Shown one piece after another: positions 43,090 to 54,180 of a DNA stretch of 64,000 nucleotides. The position numbers were made by a program, and so were the translations under genes. Source of the stretch: Fragilaria crotonensis (lineage: Eukaryota > Bacillariophyta > Fragilariophyceae > Fragilariales > Fragilariaceae); contig JAKSYS010000224.1 of assembly GCA_022925895.1 (NCBI GenBank), forward strand, positions 19,804 through 83,803. Direction: 5' to 3'. Positions within the stretch are counted from its first letter, which is position 1, and the number at the start of each line of letters is the position of its first letter. The notes under the pieces are model-generated. The model saw only the letters and a program-made list of their open reading frames with translations. It did not search any database and was not told the origin of the DNA.

Positions 43090-44126
43090 TTAAATTCGGG
43101 GCACCGGTCGCCCTTCACGTCTTGCGGCCTCCGCGGCCGCGATTGCTCTAGCGTGCGCCATGTTTGCCCTGACTTCTTCGCAACCATGTCCAAAATCATC
43201 ACCTTCAAACGCTTTCATAGCAGAGGGTAGCCACTCGTCAAATTGAGAAATCCGACGCTCATGAGAAGGATGAGTTGAAATGAACTCAGGAGGGATGTAT
43301 TCCCCGCTTGTCGTCGTACCAGACTTCATGGAGCTAAAGCAAAAGATGAGATCGTGATCTGTTCACCTTTGTCAATGCGGAATCATTAAACTTACGAAAA
43401 AACACGTTTCGCGGCCTTTGGATCATAGCATGCTCTGGCGGCCAGCTCGATCCCAATCCGATCGGCCTCGCTCTCATTTTCACGCGAATGAGGCAACTCA
43501 TGAAGCAGATTGGCAGCTGGAGCGAAGATGGCCGACAGAAAACCAGATGGATCCACAAAAAACAAGAGATTGGCAATCAAGTTGACAATTATACTTCCAG
43601 AAAGTCGTTCTCCAACATGGCGAGCGACATTGTGTGCCATTTCGTGACCCAGGACAGCGGCAAGGTCATCCTCGTCGCGAATGTAACGAAAGAGACCAGA
43701 AAGAACGAAAATATGATTTCCAGGTAACACGAAAGCATTGGCTTGTTCCGAGCGAACCACAGTGTAGGTGAATGGTGTGTTTGCCATATGATTGAGGTTG
43801 TGTTGTTTGCAGAAATCCTGCGTCACTGTGGCAATGCGAGATCCAACCCGATGGACAGTCACAGATGCTCGGTGACTCTCTGGAAGGACCTGACCTCGGT
43901 ATTGCTGCAAGAGGGCTTTGTACTGCTGATCACCGAGGCTTCGCTCAAATTCGGCTGATGTGGCAAGAAATCGTTTTCTCTTGGTGAGCGGTACTTCGTC
44001 CAGGCAAGCGTAGTAACCCATCACAACACCGCCGGTGACAACTATTGTCGGGGCCCAAATATACGCAGGAATACCACCTCGTGGAGGATGATAGGGTTTT
44101 CCTCGAAATTGTTGTTGCCGAGTCAT
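43090..44126 (-). CDS. M48-family metalloprotease, OMA1-like
   Basis: Exons 43396-44126 and 43090-43333 join across a 62-bp intron (43334-43395, GTAAGT...TTTAG) to give 324 residues. A membrane segment lies near residues 24-40 (APTIVVTGGVVMGYYA). The zinc site is GHEMAHNVARH (His161, His165) with ESEADRIG (about 218-225) giving the third ligand. The second exon completes the fold with FISTHPSHERRI, the M48 C-terminal signature. OMA1 relatives act in inner-membrane quality control of mitochondria. The frame stays open upstream to 44567 with basic sequence (TRVIRRPDPFIVPPVRGLSN), so a longer N-terminal targeting presequence or an upstream exon is possible; ATG 44126 is the only upstream ATG with a good context. 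Confidence 0.85.
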
Positions 44127-44783
44127 GGTGGCGGTGAGGAGGTTCGGTGTGAAAAGCGGTTGTTGGATATGTTCTGGTTTGTCACTTCCATTTTTACAGA
44201 TGTTCGACAGCCCACGAACGGGTGGCACGATGAAAGGATCTGGTCGTCTTATTACTCTTGTACTAAAAGATTTCGTACATGTATGACCATAGATGGAATC
44301 CTGGTACCGGTACTGAGTACTTGTATGCGTAGCACAGTATTTACAACTTGCAACGTGGTACTGGTAGAGCCTGTACGCGAGGGTCCAGTTTCCAGTCTGA
44401 AGATCTGAAGATATTACTGTACTACTGTACCAGGTACATTCGGAGTTTCGCGGCGAATGTACTCGGCGGGTTCTATCGTAGCGTTCTCGCACACCGAGTA
44501 CTAGTACGAGTACCGAGTATGGAATACAGTAACAGCGAACGACACGAGATTGCAGTATAAGGAGCAAGTCAAAATCCCTTTGTTACAGGTAGGGGTCTCC
44601 TTAGGTTTATGCAGTTGATCTGAGCCGTACCATAGTACCTCAACACCGTGCCCTGCCTGGTTGTTCACGCAGTCTTCCCGAGTTCAGAGTGTTCTACTGG
44701 ATCAGACATCAAGACGCTACATGCAAGGTTGACAAAACAGAGCGAAGACTCAGAAAAGTTGTCATGGTGTATGCACCTTGGTT
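44127..44783. other. intergenic, GTAC-rich
   Basis: GTAC and AGTACT palindromes are dense between 44270 and 44520. The region separates the M48 start from the 3' end of the J-domain gene. Part of the M48 leader may lie here. Confidence 0.5.
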
Positions 44784-46430
44784 TCATCGCATCTCTGTCT
44801 TGATTTTTCGATAGGCCTCTGTGATGTATTTGGAACGCTCTTGTGCTCGCGCCTTTGCCGTCTCAGTTGCATTTACCTGTGTATCCGGGTGGTGTTTCAG
44901 CATTTCGCTTCGAAAGGCCGCCGACACTTCTGCCTTGGTAGCACCTCGGCGGATCCCCAAAACTGAATACGGGTCGTTGGGGTCAAAATCCCATTTATAT
45001 TCAGCTTTCTGCACAGGTCGCTGTTTCCGCTGCTGCTGGCTGTTGGTCTGCTGCTGTTGGCTGTAGGTCTGCTGCTGTCGCTGATACCCGCCCTGCTGCT
45101 GAGACTGCTGCTCATACTGTCTCCGGGCCCATTCCTCCCATTCCTTGTACCAATCAAAGTCGCCTCGATGATGATCATTGTCGCCTCCCAAGGTACGCAA
45201 GATTCGGGCCTTGTTCGCTTCGAAATATCGCCTTGCAGTTCCACGAACATCATCGAAATCGTCTGTATGCAGTGTTGGCTCGCGTCCGGCAGCCTCGCGC
45301 TCTCGTTGACGCTCCCACTCGGCCGAAGCGTAACGGTGATCCAACCATGGATATAATGCCTTGCGAAATCCAACTACAATGCTTCCAAGGAAGGCGACGG
45401 CAGGAAGTCGCAGGAGGACCCGTGCAACGATATTGGCGACGAATTGCAGAGCCACAGCAAGCACGGTGGCTATGCCTCGAGGGCCGAGAATTCGCGAACC
45501 CATTTGAGCGGCAGATGATGTCCCTTGAAAAATAGACTCAAGGGATGGCATATTCATGGAACTGCTGTTCCCCCAAAGCTGGTGGTTGACTCCAGATACC
45601 GGAGCACCCTCGTCGCAACCGGAAAGGAATGCTTGATACTCCATACCTAGAATCTTGTATTCCACAATGTACGCCGGAATGTACACACGCTTGGCGGAGA
45701 CAACCTGCATCTGCAATTCAGCCTTCTGGTTTTCATTCTTTGCAATAGCTGTTAGATCTTGACGCAGAACCTCTTGCGCTTGTCCTTTCGTCGCATTCCA
45801 GGGGTCTGGAAAGACTTGGAGTACGGAACCGTTCGATAGCTTCATCTCACGGAGCATCCAGTTCCCAAAGGGTTGAAGTTGATCGCCAAGAAAGACTAAT
45901 GTTGTATTGTGAATGGGATTGATGAGTGTCCTCCGATATGAATGACCCGAATAGACTGACAATCCTGAAATGTAAATTGTTGTTTCGTTTGGATAGGCTT
46001 GAGCGAACATGCTAGGTGTCCATAGAGAGCTACCATCCACTTTATAGCGTAGGTTTACATCAAAGGACCATACGGGAACATATGCAGCGGCGATTCTAGT
46101 CGACGACCAACTTAACAGGTATTTCAGACCTTGTTCGTCCTGTGCCCATTTTTCAAATTTGGCCAAGGCCTGTTCCGGTGCTACGGAAAAGGCGAGTGCC
46201 TCGAGCTTGAAGTTTGAACCTTGTCCACGAGAGGAAAAATTTCGCTTGTGAAGATAACTTCCATATGGATAGAATTCTTGTCGTTCGCTGCGAGGCCAGA
46301 AAGGTGGATGTGAAGCGGTGCAGGACACAATGGTTCGTCGAAGTGAAATTTGTAGCGGACCGTATTTCAAGCGGTCAACGTTACGATAATTAACTATCCC
46401 GAGGGGACTCAAGCGTATTGTGAGTGCCAT
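44784..46430 (-). CDS. C-terminal J-domain protein, probably mitochondrial
   Basis: The 548-residue product starts at ATG 46430. The N-terminus is basic and lacks acid (MALTIRLSPLGIVNYRNVDRLKYG, then KRNFSSRGQG), a likely mitochondrial targeting sequence. The middle (about residues 80-330) has no domain I recognise. A hydrophobic stretch lies near residues 325-360 (IATVLAVALQFVANIVARVLL). A Gln-rich low-complexity segment (about 430-470, QQQ repeats) precedes the J domain at about 485-548: DPYSVLGIRRGATKAEVSAAF and HHPDTQ with the HPD tripeptide that stimulates Hsp70 ATPase. The J domain is at the extreme C-terminus, so this is a type III (DNAJC) co-chaperone. Confidence 0.82.
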   Translation of the reverse strand: MALTIRLSPLGIVNYRNVDRLKYGPLQISLRRTIVSCTASHPPFWPRSERQEFYPYGSYLHKRNFSSRGQGSNFKLEALAFSVAPEQALAKFEKWAQDEQGLKYLLSWSSTRIAAAYVPVWSFDVNLRYKVDGSSLWTPSMFAQAYPNETTIYISGLSVYSGHSYRRTLINPIHNTTLVFLGDQLQPFGNWMLREMKLSNGSVLQVFPDPWNATKGQAQEVLRQDLTAIAKNENQKAELQMQVVSAKRVYIPAYIVEYKILGMEYQAFLSGCDEGAPVSGVNHQLWGNSSSMNMPSLESIFQGTSSAAQMGSRILGPRGIATVLAVALQFVANIVARVLLRLPAVAFLGSIVVGFRKALYPWLDHRYASAEWERQREREAAGREPTLHTDDFDDVRGTARRYFEANKARILRTLGGDNDHHRGDFDWYKEWEEWARRQYEQQSQQQGGYQRQQQTYSQQQQTNSQQQRKQRPVQKAEYKWDFDPNDPYSVLGIRRGATKAEVSAAFRSEMLKHHPDTQVNATETAKARAQERSKYITEAYRKIKTEMR

Positions 46431-46809
46431 AGTTGCTCGTCGCTAACGATAACAACGAAGCTTTTCATGGGTTTAAGCCATGTATGTCATCAAAAGCACA
46501 GGAAGCACAACGGAGGAAGTACTTCAAGTACAAGGTCTCGCCTTCAAGATCCCGTGGATTCGTAGAACCCGCTTCTCGCCCGTAGTAAGAAACAGGTTGA
46601 TTGCCGATCTACCGTGGTACTACAGTAGACCTGGTACTCCTGTACTCGTAGACTCGTAGTACTCCGGACTCAGGAGTACAGGACGCACGGAATCATTTCA
46701 CGCGATCTGTCACCCGTCAACATCCGTACTAGCCAAACTGCTCAGAAGTGTGCAGTGTGTGATCAGAAACGACCATCGAGAGCTCTGGTAGAATCATAAG
46801 ACGACTTTG
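46431..46809. other. divergent intergenic region
   Basis: Promoter region shared by the J-domain gene (minus) and the membrane-protein gene (plus). AGTACT/GTAC palindromes occur at about 46510-46690. Confidence 0.5.
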
Positions 46810-47711
46810 ATGACGATGAGAATCTGGCTTTCCTTCTTGACAGGTACCTTCCTCGTTGTAGAGAGTCATGTTACGTTTCACGAGGTTGCAAGTCATCTCG
46901 AAGAAACGTTCGACCAAGTGGACAGCGGAGGTGCGTGTGCCGCCGGTACGATCCTACGAATTTTGGAGGGAGAACAAGACGCGCATTGCGAAGCGTTCAC
47001 AAACATAAGAAGTGCTATCGGGGAAGCTGACGGAGATGTTCTGAAGGCATCCAAGAGTTTAATCCTTCAATCGGTCGAAATAGAAGGCCGTTATTCTGAG
47101 TTGCTACCCATCAAGCATGAACTAATCGACGAAACGCATGCTAAATACGAGTTCATAAACTCTGAGAAACGCGATCAGTATTGGTGCATGAAACAAAACA
47201 TTGTTCAAGATAAAGACAAAGGAGGATCTTCAGGTTTGCTCTCTGTCAATGAGACCTCCGGTGTCATCATAGGCACAAGATCGGAACCTACATGTATTGA
47301 AGAAAGGGTTGCAGATGTGATCGAAACCGTTGACAAGTTCCACTTGATGGACGAGAAAGAATTGCATTTGGCGGTGAATTGGGATGAGGTGACAAGAGTT
47401 GTCGAAGGCTCAGCAATGTCACCGCCAACACCGTCGATTTCCGGAAATGAAGCTACAAAAACACCATCCTTATTGCTGTCTCGAGTCTGATTTTGGCTGT
47501 GGTGATACCGATTTCGGTGTTTCTACTCCGTTTCTCAAGCGACATCGGAATGCTGCATCTCCCACGCAAATCTCGGAATGGTTGGTTTCATCCATCAACA
47601 ACGACGACGCAGATAACATCGCCCACACCCTGGAGTTGTCGTAACAGGAAATTCAGTATCGATTTCTTGCTGAATTCGATTGGATGGATTTGTTTGTTCT
47701 CCATGACATGA
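46810..47711 (+). CDS. Unknown protein with C-terminal membrane segment, one frame break
   Basis: The frame starts at ATG 46810 with a hydrophobic leader (MRIWLSFLTGTFLVVESHV) and runs open to 47490. It is acidic, with about 8 Cys in the first 200 residues. Close to its end, at a five-A run (about 47457-47462), another frame takes over and encodes NTILIAVSSLILAVVIPISV, a clear membrane helix, then a short basic tail ending at TGA 47711. Adding one A gives 903 nt (300 residues). The picture is a single-pass membrane protein with an outside or lumenal domain. No family is recognised. Confidence 0.55.
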
Positions 47712-48767
47712 TAATGTGGCAGTTCATGTATCGGGGGCAAAATGTAGGTTAAGGAACGATAAAGCTGATGGGAATCGCAGTTAGGGCTGCAAGAACGAAC
47801 TCTGAAGTTGTGTAAATGAAACACTTCCCTCACCTCGGGTGCGCTCGGAGTCGTTCTTCACTCCTCCACTCCCAGCTGCCACAGCACAATTGTAGTTGCA
47901 GCTTCTTTAGTGCGTAGTAATCACATCCATTAACCGGGAGACGTGTCTGCCATGCCAGAGAGTCAGAGTAACTTGGAGCCAAATTTGTCGTGCGAGCCGG
48001 CCTTCGCGGAATTTCCAAGTCAGTCTTGGAGTATAGTGAAGCGGACTCGCTACTCACCGCTCTAGCCAAAACAACATGATGGACATGCGAAAGGCGTGGG
48101 TGGTATACACGGATCGAACTTGGGAAATTAAAATGCATACCTAGTTAGAGTATATTGTTGCAATGGGATCGGCCGGTGTAGGGACTTGGTACTTGGCATC
48201 TTCAGCTCCTTAAGCCTCAGCTACAAACGCACAAAAACGTGTTCCAATTTCAAACTTCTAATCACAGTTCATTCTGTCGGGGTACAAGTATACAGTCAAT
48301 AGTACATTACTGGAGTACCAGGTACTTGTACCAGACTCAGAACTCCGAAATCTGGATTGCATGTCTTGCCTGAATGCACACTGAGATACCAGGTACTTGT
48401 ACAGTACTATGGTCCTCTGTACTCGTACATGCTGGTTGTACCACAGAACCGTTCAAGGGATTCTATTCACACATTGTTCTACGTTGAGGGTGTGCCTTGA
48501 ATGTGCCTTCATGGTGGTACGAGTACCAGGTAGACCTACTTGTACTACAAGTAAAAAATACTCCGTAGTATGATACTGGGAATGAGTATCATGACTTTAC
48601 CAGTACTGTAGTTCATTATGTTGTCATCTACGTCAATGTATTGTTCCGGAATCCTGTAGAATCCACAAAGACTTGAGTCAAAGTTCCGGAACACCAATAG
48701 AATTACAGTATGTAGGAGCTGGCTCGTCACAGTATCATAAATCCGGCGACGGCGGCATGAGAGCACA
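47712..48767. other. intergenic, no gene supported
   Basis: A weak 102-codon minus-strand frame (47830-48138) is not convincing. GTAC palindromes are frequent from 48280 to 48560. Confidence 0.45.
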
Positions 48768-49291
48768 CCAGAGTCCTGCACTGGGTATGACGCCTGTGTC
48801 CATGGGTACCCAAGGCAGCCGGTAGGCAGGCTTGGACCACCCATTACCCACCCATGCTTCGTATGGTTGAGCTCGGACCACCCGTTACCCACCCACGCCA
48901 ACTAAGTCGTACCCATACCCACCCATTACAGTACCCGTTGCCCACGCTAATAATTTCCTGGTCTACCACACAACACGCTACTTGTAGCGCAGTACGCACT
49001 CTGCGTACTATAGCACGCTTCTACTAGATAAGTCACTACAGTACAAGTACAAGGTACTGGAGCACTCTATAGCTACTAGCTACAGTATACTCGGAGTACT
49101 GGAGTGCAAGGGTCGATTCGTGTGGGAAGGTTGGACCACCCATTAGACCCACCCACGCTTTGTGCAGTCGACCTCAGACCACCCATAACCCACCCACCAC
49201 TGGTTGGGCGTGCCCATACCCACCCATTATCCATGGGTATGGGTGGGTACTGGGTGGGTACTGGGTATGGGTACCCAGTGCAGGACTCTGG
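48768..49291. mobile_element. MITE-like element with 20-bp terminal inverted repeats
   Basis: The left end CCAGAGTCCTGCACTGGGTA is matched by its exact reverse complement at the right end (49272-49291). The 6-bp duplication AGCACA flanks it at 48762-48767 and 49292-49297. The 524-bp interior is non-coding, with repeated ACCCACCCA/CCACCCATT units (about 48835-48935 and 49130-49260) and a GTAC-rich centre. Small size, perfect inverted ends and a target-site duplication fit a non-autonomous DNA transposon. The superfamily is not identified. Confidence 0.75.
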
Positions 49292-49297
49292 AGCACA

Positions 49298-50475
49298 CAT
49301 CTGAATGACACTCCGATTACAGTATTTGCACTTTCGTTCTTGTTTCCATAGTCGTGAGAGTTCAGAATTCAGGGCGATGCTGTCGCACGGATGGGAGCCC
49401 GTGCATGTCCCCTAATCGAGCTGGCCATGACCTGCAGAAGTGTACGGGAGTACTGAGTTTTACTTATTACTGGTATAGTGTACAGTATTTCTATCCTCAA
49501 AAGAAAGAGCAGTCTGAGATTCGTAGGTAGAGTTGATGTGTAACTTAATTTGCAATATAATTTATAAAGTCGATTTTTTTAGGAAAGCTCGATCGGCTCG
49601 AATAGGGGACATACAAGGCCTCCCTATCATGGCCTACAGCAGATAACTGACGGTTTTGTCAATGCGAATCATTCGTGAATCTTCCAGTGGTCCACACCCG
49701 AAGAAAATGCTCGTCAACGAGAAAATCAACGGCGATTTCATACCAACGAATCTGCGCACGAAGAATTTAGAACACCGAGATTCGCAAATCAGCGGGAACA
49801 GTTCAGGCGGTGCTCTGTATGGTACATAGCGGTACCATGCACTCCAGTACTAAAGCGGCGGATGGTCGTATCCTTCGTCGATTCATTGCCAAAAATATCC
49901 GACCATCAATTGGTGAGTTCATTGGTTCCAACCTTCATTCGTGGTGCTCATCCTTAACGGCACAATTGCTTAACGATAACCAATTGACGCGTTGACAAAG
50001 CTGCTTCATCTCGCTGTGGGCACCAGAAGTGACGAATCGGAAGGTTATAGCAAGTTGGTACGTTGAATTCGTATAGCTTCGTAATCTCTTTTGACGGGCT
50101 TGATTCCAAATCGATTCGGCAGAAGTCTCGATATGTCATGTTGATCAAGGTTCTGTTCTTGCTGTAATTCGCGTACTCTGGCTTATGCGCTGCAGACTGG
50201 CGACTGATTTGGAAAGCTGATGTTTGTCATGAACTTTTGTGAAATGGTGTCATCTGTCCTGTCGTCGTACGTGTAGGAGGTCGATTGACCACTTCGACTC
50301 AGTTTGCGATCTCCGCACTGCCGGTGCGTAGTTTGAGTGACGGCATGGATGCGCGTCTCGGCTGATGAGACGTGTGCCTACCCGGTAGTGACGAGACGTA
50401 TTCTCACAACTCGCACTCCCGGTGCTCTTTCATTCGATCCTTGTTTGCACGAACAGTATACTGTAGCTAATTTGA
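49298..50475. other. intergenic and probable leader of the Myb-like gene
   Basis: About 1.2 kb with no supported gene. Two short frames (such as 49810-49995) look accidental. The last 300 bp probably hold the promoter and 5' UTR of the Myb-like gene. Confidence 0.45.
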
Positions 50476-52409
50476 ATGCATCCTAAATCTATCAGCGACT
50501 CGGAGCAGTCAACGATTGAATCGTCAGATCAACTTGCATCGACGAAGCGCGAACAAGCCAGTGTCAGCTCGCTTACTAGTGAGGACGGTGATTTCCAACA
50601 TACGGTGAGTACCTGTGGTAGGTACGGAAGGGCTGCGATTTTTGCCGGATCCGGCGACTCTGGCGAAGCCATCATGAATAGCACCGGCGAAAGCCATCTA
50701 GTATCAAACGATGGGCAATCGCACTCGGAAACACACCCTGCTCCCCAACCACCACCATTCAATCCCATGGTACCCCACAGCGGGCAGCCAGGTAGCGTCA
50801 CTGCGCTGGGGACTAGCGTGGTTCCAGATCTCATGAAGGTTTATGAGAGCATGACGCAAGGCAGCTCTCCTCAGGATCCAAATGGCATAGATACCACAGC
50901 TGACTCTCAGCATCAGAGGCAAAACGAGTCATACGAAGCATTCCAACATCCCTCCTCAAACCAGTCACAACAGGAACAGCAGCAGCAGCAGCAGGGCTAC
51001 TATGTTAGCGTTCCACAACCACAAAGCTACTTTGCTGCTCCTCCAGGATCTTACGAAGGACCGGAACCTCCAGTGGTCCCGCCAGTACCTGATTACCCAC
51101 CAGCTGCACAATCAGTTCCTGACTATCCGACACGGACGGACGGAGCACCACTAACCTCTACCTCAGCTCATGGTATTCCAGACGTAGCTCAATCTATTGG
51201 GTCCAGCAGTAGCAGTCGGTCATTGAGGAAAAGGGCGCTCGAAAAAGACAGCCCTTCTACGGAGAAGAACACTTCCAAGGTTAGAAAGAAGGGCCAAAAT
51301 TCCGATGGGAGATGGTCTAAGCGATTCACATGGCCTGACGACCTACACCGTGACTTTGTTTCTGCTATCTTTGATGTCGGCTTGAAGCATTCCTCTCCTT
51401 CTTCTATCCTGGAACACATGCCCAAGAACGAACAGATCACGAGTGAGCGGATCAAGAGTCATCTCCAAAAGTACCGAGTGCACAGAAACAAGTCAAAAAA
51501 AGAATTCATGACTTCTTACGATGCATCATTAAGTAAGTTTCACGAAGGCGGTGGCGCCGACAGGAGCAAGCCATTGGCTGATGGAGAAGTTGCAGCTCAC
51601 CTGAGCCACTCTACCATAACTGATGCAGATTCGGAAATAGACGAGAGAAAGGATGAAAGACCCGACGTTGCGAAAGAACCACCCAAACCCAAGGACACTA
51701 GTAGCAAGCTTATTCTTCCGCAGTTGTCAGAAGATGAAAAAAAATCTCCACTTGGCACCTCTCTCGGGTACCTCATGGGACTCTTTTTCTCGCTCCGGCA
51801 GCAATTGATGGCTCAGAGAGCGTTAAAATCTGATGCAGGGAATGGAGGAAATGCTGAGGCCCAGCCTGTGGAAGACGAAAGTCAAGTAGGTGACATCTAC
51901 TCGCACTTTGCTGCTGGCAACGGAGTGCAGGAGTCGTATGCTCAACATGCTCCTGCCGAGTGGCATCCACCGGTTGCTCGTGATGGTCAAATGTATCATC
52001 ACGATCCCACGTCTGACTCGAAGGCCAATCCCTCGACGAGAACAAACTTCGAACAGAGCATCTTGATGAAACAAGAAATGCAAAACCAAAGAGCATTCCA
52101 GAGCAAGATCCGTGGCTTGAAGCAACGCGAGGTGAACAAGTTCGTGAATCACGAGTCGCCGACTGATGGCGAACACGATGGCAAGGTACTTGACGATGAT
52201 TTAACTCCGAATCCAGTCGGCAGGATAATGGGCGACAAGGACAGTATCTAGAAGACGCGAGCCGGATGCAAGGGGCTGGGGAAACGGCCGAGGCCGGCGA
52301 CTTGGGAGAGAAGGGGCGTTTCCGGGGTCTGTCTCTGGGTGCTTCAGACGATTTCTGGAATACTGACGTTGTTGACGAAAATCTCTTCGAGTTTTTGATG
52401 AATCCATAG
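50476..52409 (+). CDS. Myb/SHLQKYR-type (GARP-like) transcription factor, one frame break
   Basis: From ATG 50476 the frame is open to 52251. A single Myb-like repeat at about residues 277-337 reads RFTWPDDLHRDFVSAIFDVG and ends IKSHLQKYRVHRNK, the SHLQKYR signature of GARP-type DNA-binding proteins. Flanks are disordered: a Gln run near residue 170 and Pro/Ser-rich sequence before the repeat. Next to a TTT run (about 52199-52202) the frame shifts; inserting one T gives 1935 nt and a tail ending DDFWNTDVVDENLFEFLMNP, an acidic-aromatic end typical of an activation motif. The alternative is that the earlier stop at 52251 is real. Role: nuclear sequence-specific regulator; targets unknown. Confidence 0.75.
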
Positions 52410-52577
52410 TTTCTTTACAAACTTTATCTGTTCTCATAACGGGAACTTTGCGTAGTGTTGAATATCAACGTTTTATTTGAACGCACGCACACGTGCAAGA
52501 AGAACATAGTGTTTCAAAGCGTGCAGACTTAGTGCCATCCTTCAAAACGCGTGAGAAACTAACGCGACTATTAAGCA

Positions 52578-54044
52578 CTACATTCCTTCGCTATTGTCGT
52601 GAAAGATGTAGGTCTTGTCGAAATTTCCTCGTCCGTTGCAGTGGTGCTCCTTGTAGAATGTTGCAGCTTGATTGAGCCTGGGAATGAGTGCACAAATCAT
52701 GTACGCGTTGCGTTCACCGATTTGGGCGCTGCGTAGGGCCACTTGCGACCCATCAGGTGCCACTTGATATTGGTACTTGACAATATCATTGGGTGGTTCT
52801 TTCAAAAGCGGCGCGTCACAGCTGATGAAATCCTTTCGCAGCCGATACTTCCCAATAAACCACTTCCCAAGCATATACCGCTGACAGTAATGAATGACAT
52901 GCGGATTCATAGCAGGGATTGGATCGCACAAGCGGTCCCTGCCCATTTTTTGCACCAATTTCCACCCCTCTCCACCTGTAAACACATCGGATACCATGAA
53001 GGAATGTGAAATTCGGTGTGGTAGATTCAAATGAGCTGCCGCAAAGCAGTAGGCAAACATTTCTGCCAACAAGTGCGGGTACAGATCGTGCACGCGAGGA
53101 ACAAACTCGGTCCATTTCCGAGCAATGCTATACATGTCCTTGGCAGTCGCAATGTACGGAGGGCCAAGAACATAATGACTCTTAGCTTCATCCAAATTCA
53201 TGGTTTCGACACGAGTTGGTCCGTTTGCCACATACGTGGCATTCAATTTCCTTTTCCACTGAATCCCGAATCCATATTGTTGAGCAAATGGAGCTCCGTG
53301 CTCCACTTTCGTTTGGAGTGCCATTTTGCTCCTCGTCGGCTTCCATACTTCAAATGATTGAGAGAAATCGTTCGTAAAGGGGCGAATGATCATTTGATCA
53401 GGATCCAATAACAGTATAATCGTATCATCATTTGGGTTTGAATCCTCCGTAGGACTGTACTGGAGCACATTCTCTAAAAAGTCCAACATACCAAACGGTT
53501 TGTTGAAGAATTTATAAGTCATGCCAGGTTTCACACGTGTCGAATACTCGACAGTAATGTGCAGATGAAATCGATCGGACATTATTGCAATAGTTTCTTT
53601 GTGTAAATTGGCGAGTGTATTAGCATCATGAGCATTCCCACAGGAGGCGACACGAGTGACATTTCCCTGCTGTCCTGATTGCCACGCGTGAAAGAAGAAG
53701 ACGTAGGATTGCCAATCTTGAAAGGGTGAACAACCAGTCGAGAAAACAACGTGATACTTCGTGCCGTCATCATTTTTGATATCTTGCATGGAAATTGCAT
53801 TTGATCTTATCGGCATACTTCTGTCCGGAATGGAAAGCACACCTTGCTCCAAGGGAGGCTTTTGATAAGAATAGAATGGAAATACGACGATGGCAATGGT
53901 ACCTAGCATCATCAGGACCTTCTTGACGTCTGAAACAAACGTTTCAGGTTCGACATTTGAGTTTGTTCGGCCAGGTCGCCTCATCCTGCTCGACGATGAT
54001 GTCGTTGTCGACCGTCGCCGTGCCGTCTCCTTCGGTCTTGGCAT
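52578..54044 (-). CDS. Golgi-type glycosyltransferase, HPAT/SERGT-like
   Basis: The 488-residue type II membrane protein has a short basic cytosolic tail, a membrane anchor near residues 42-62 (MMLGTIAIVVFPFYSY) and a lumenal catalytic domain. YHVVFSTGCSPFQDWQSYVF, LLDPDQMIIRPF (Asp214-Pro-Asp216 as the metal-binding DxD), QYGFGIQWKR and PHVIHYCQRY occur in the order seen in hydroxyproline arabinosyltransferases and the peptidyl-serine galactosyltransferase family. These modify extracellular and cell-wall glycoproteins. Donor and acceptor here are unknown. Element 3 is inserted 136 bp upstream of the start, with its 3' LTR in the same orientation. Confidence 0.8.
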   Translation of the reverse strand: MPRPKETARRRSTTTSSSSRMRRPGRTNSNVEPETFVSDVKKVLMMLGTIAIVVFPFYSYQKPPLEQGVLSIPDRSMPIRSNAISMQDIKNDDGTKYHVVFSTGCSPFQDWQSYVFFFHAWQSGQQGNVTRVASCGNAHDANTLANLHKETIAIMSDRFHLHITVEYSTRVKPGMTYKFFNKPFGMLDFLENVLQYSPTEDSNPNDDTIILLLDPDQMIIRPFTNDFSQSFEVWKPTRSKMALQTKVEHGAPFAQQYGFGIQWKRKLNATYVANGPTRVETMNLDEAKSHYVLGPPYIATAKDMYSIARKWTEFVPRVHDLYPHLLAEMFAYCFAAAHLNLPHRISHSFMVSDVFTGGEGWKLVQKMGRDRLCDPIPAMNPHVIHYCQRYMLGKWFIGKYRLRKDFISCDAPLLKEPPNDIVKYQYQVAPDGSQVALRSAQIGERNAYMICALIPRLNQAATFYKEHHCNGRGNFDKTYIFHDNSEGM

Positions 54045-54180
54045 TCTTGGGTTACAGGGTCGTGCGGTGTGTCGCGGGGTACTCGTACTCGTACTCCAGG
54101 ATAGGACGTCGGGCCCATCGTCTCAACTTTCTGCTTCCAAAAATTCCAGGGGCAATTCACAACGTGTATGCTGTACTCAG

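Noticed and set aside
48040-48130. T-loop-like sequence (GTTCGATCC) on the minus strand suggesting a tRNA
   Set aside because: Stems around it do not pair in tRNA order and no anticodon arm can be placed.
47830-48138. Minus-strand frame of 102 codons
   Set aside because: No domain, no start context and no support from neighbours.
49810-49995. Small plus-strand frame of 61 codons
   Set aside because: Too short, without recognised features, in intergenic DNA.
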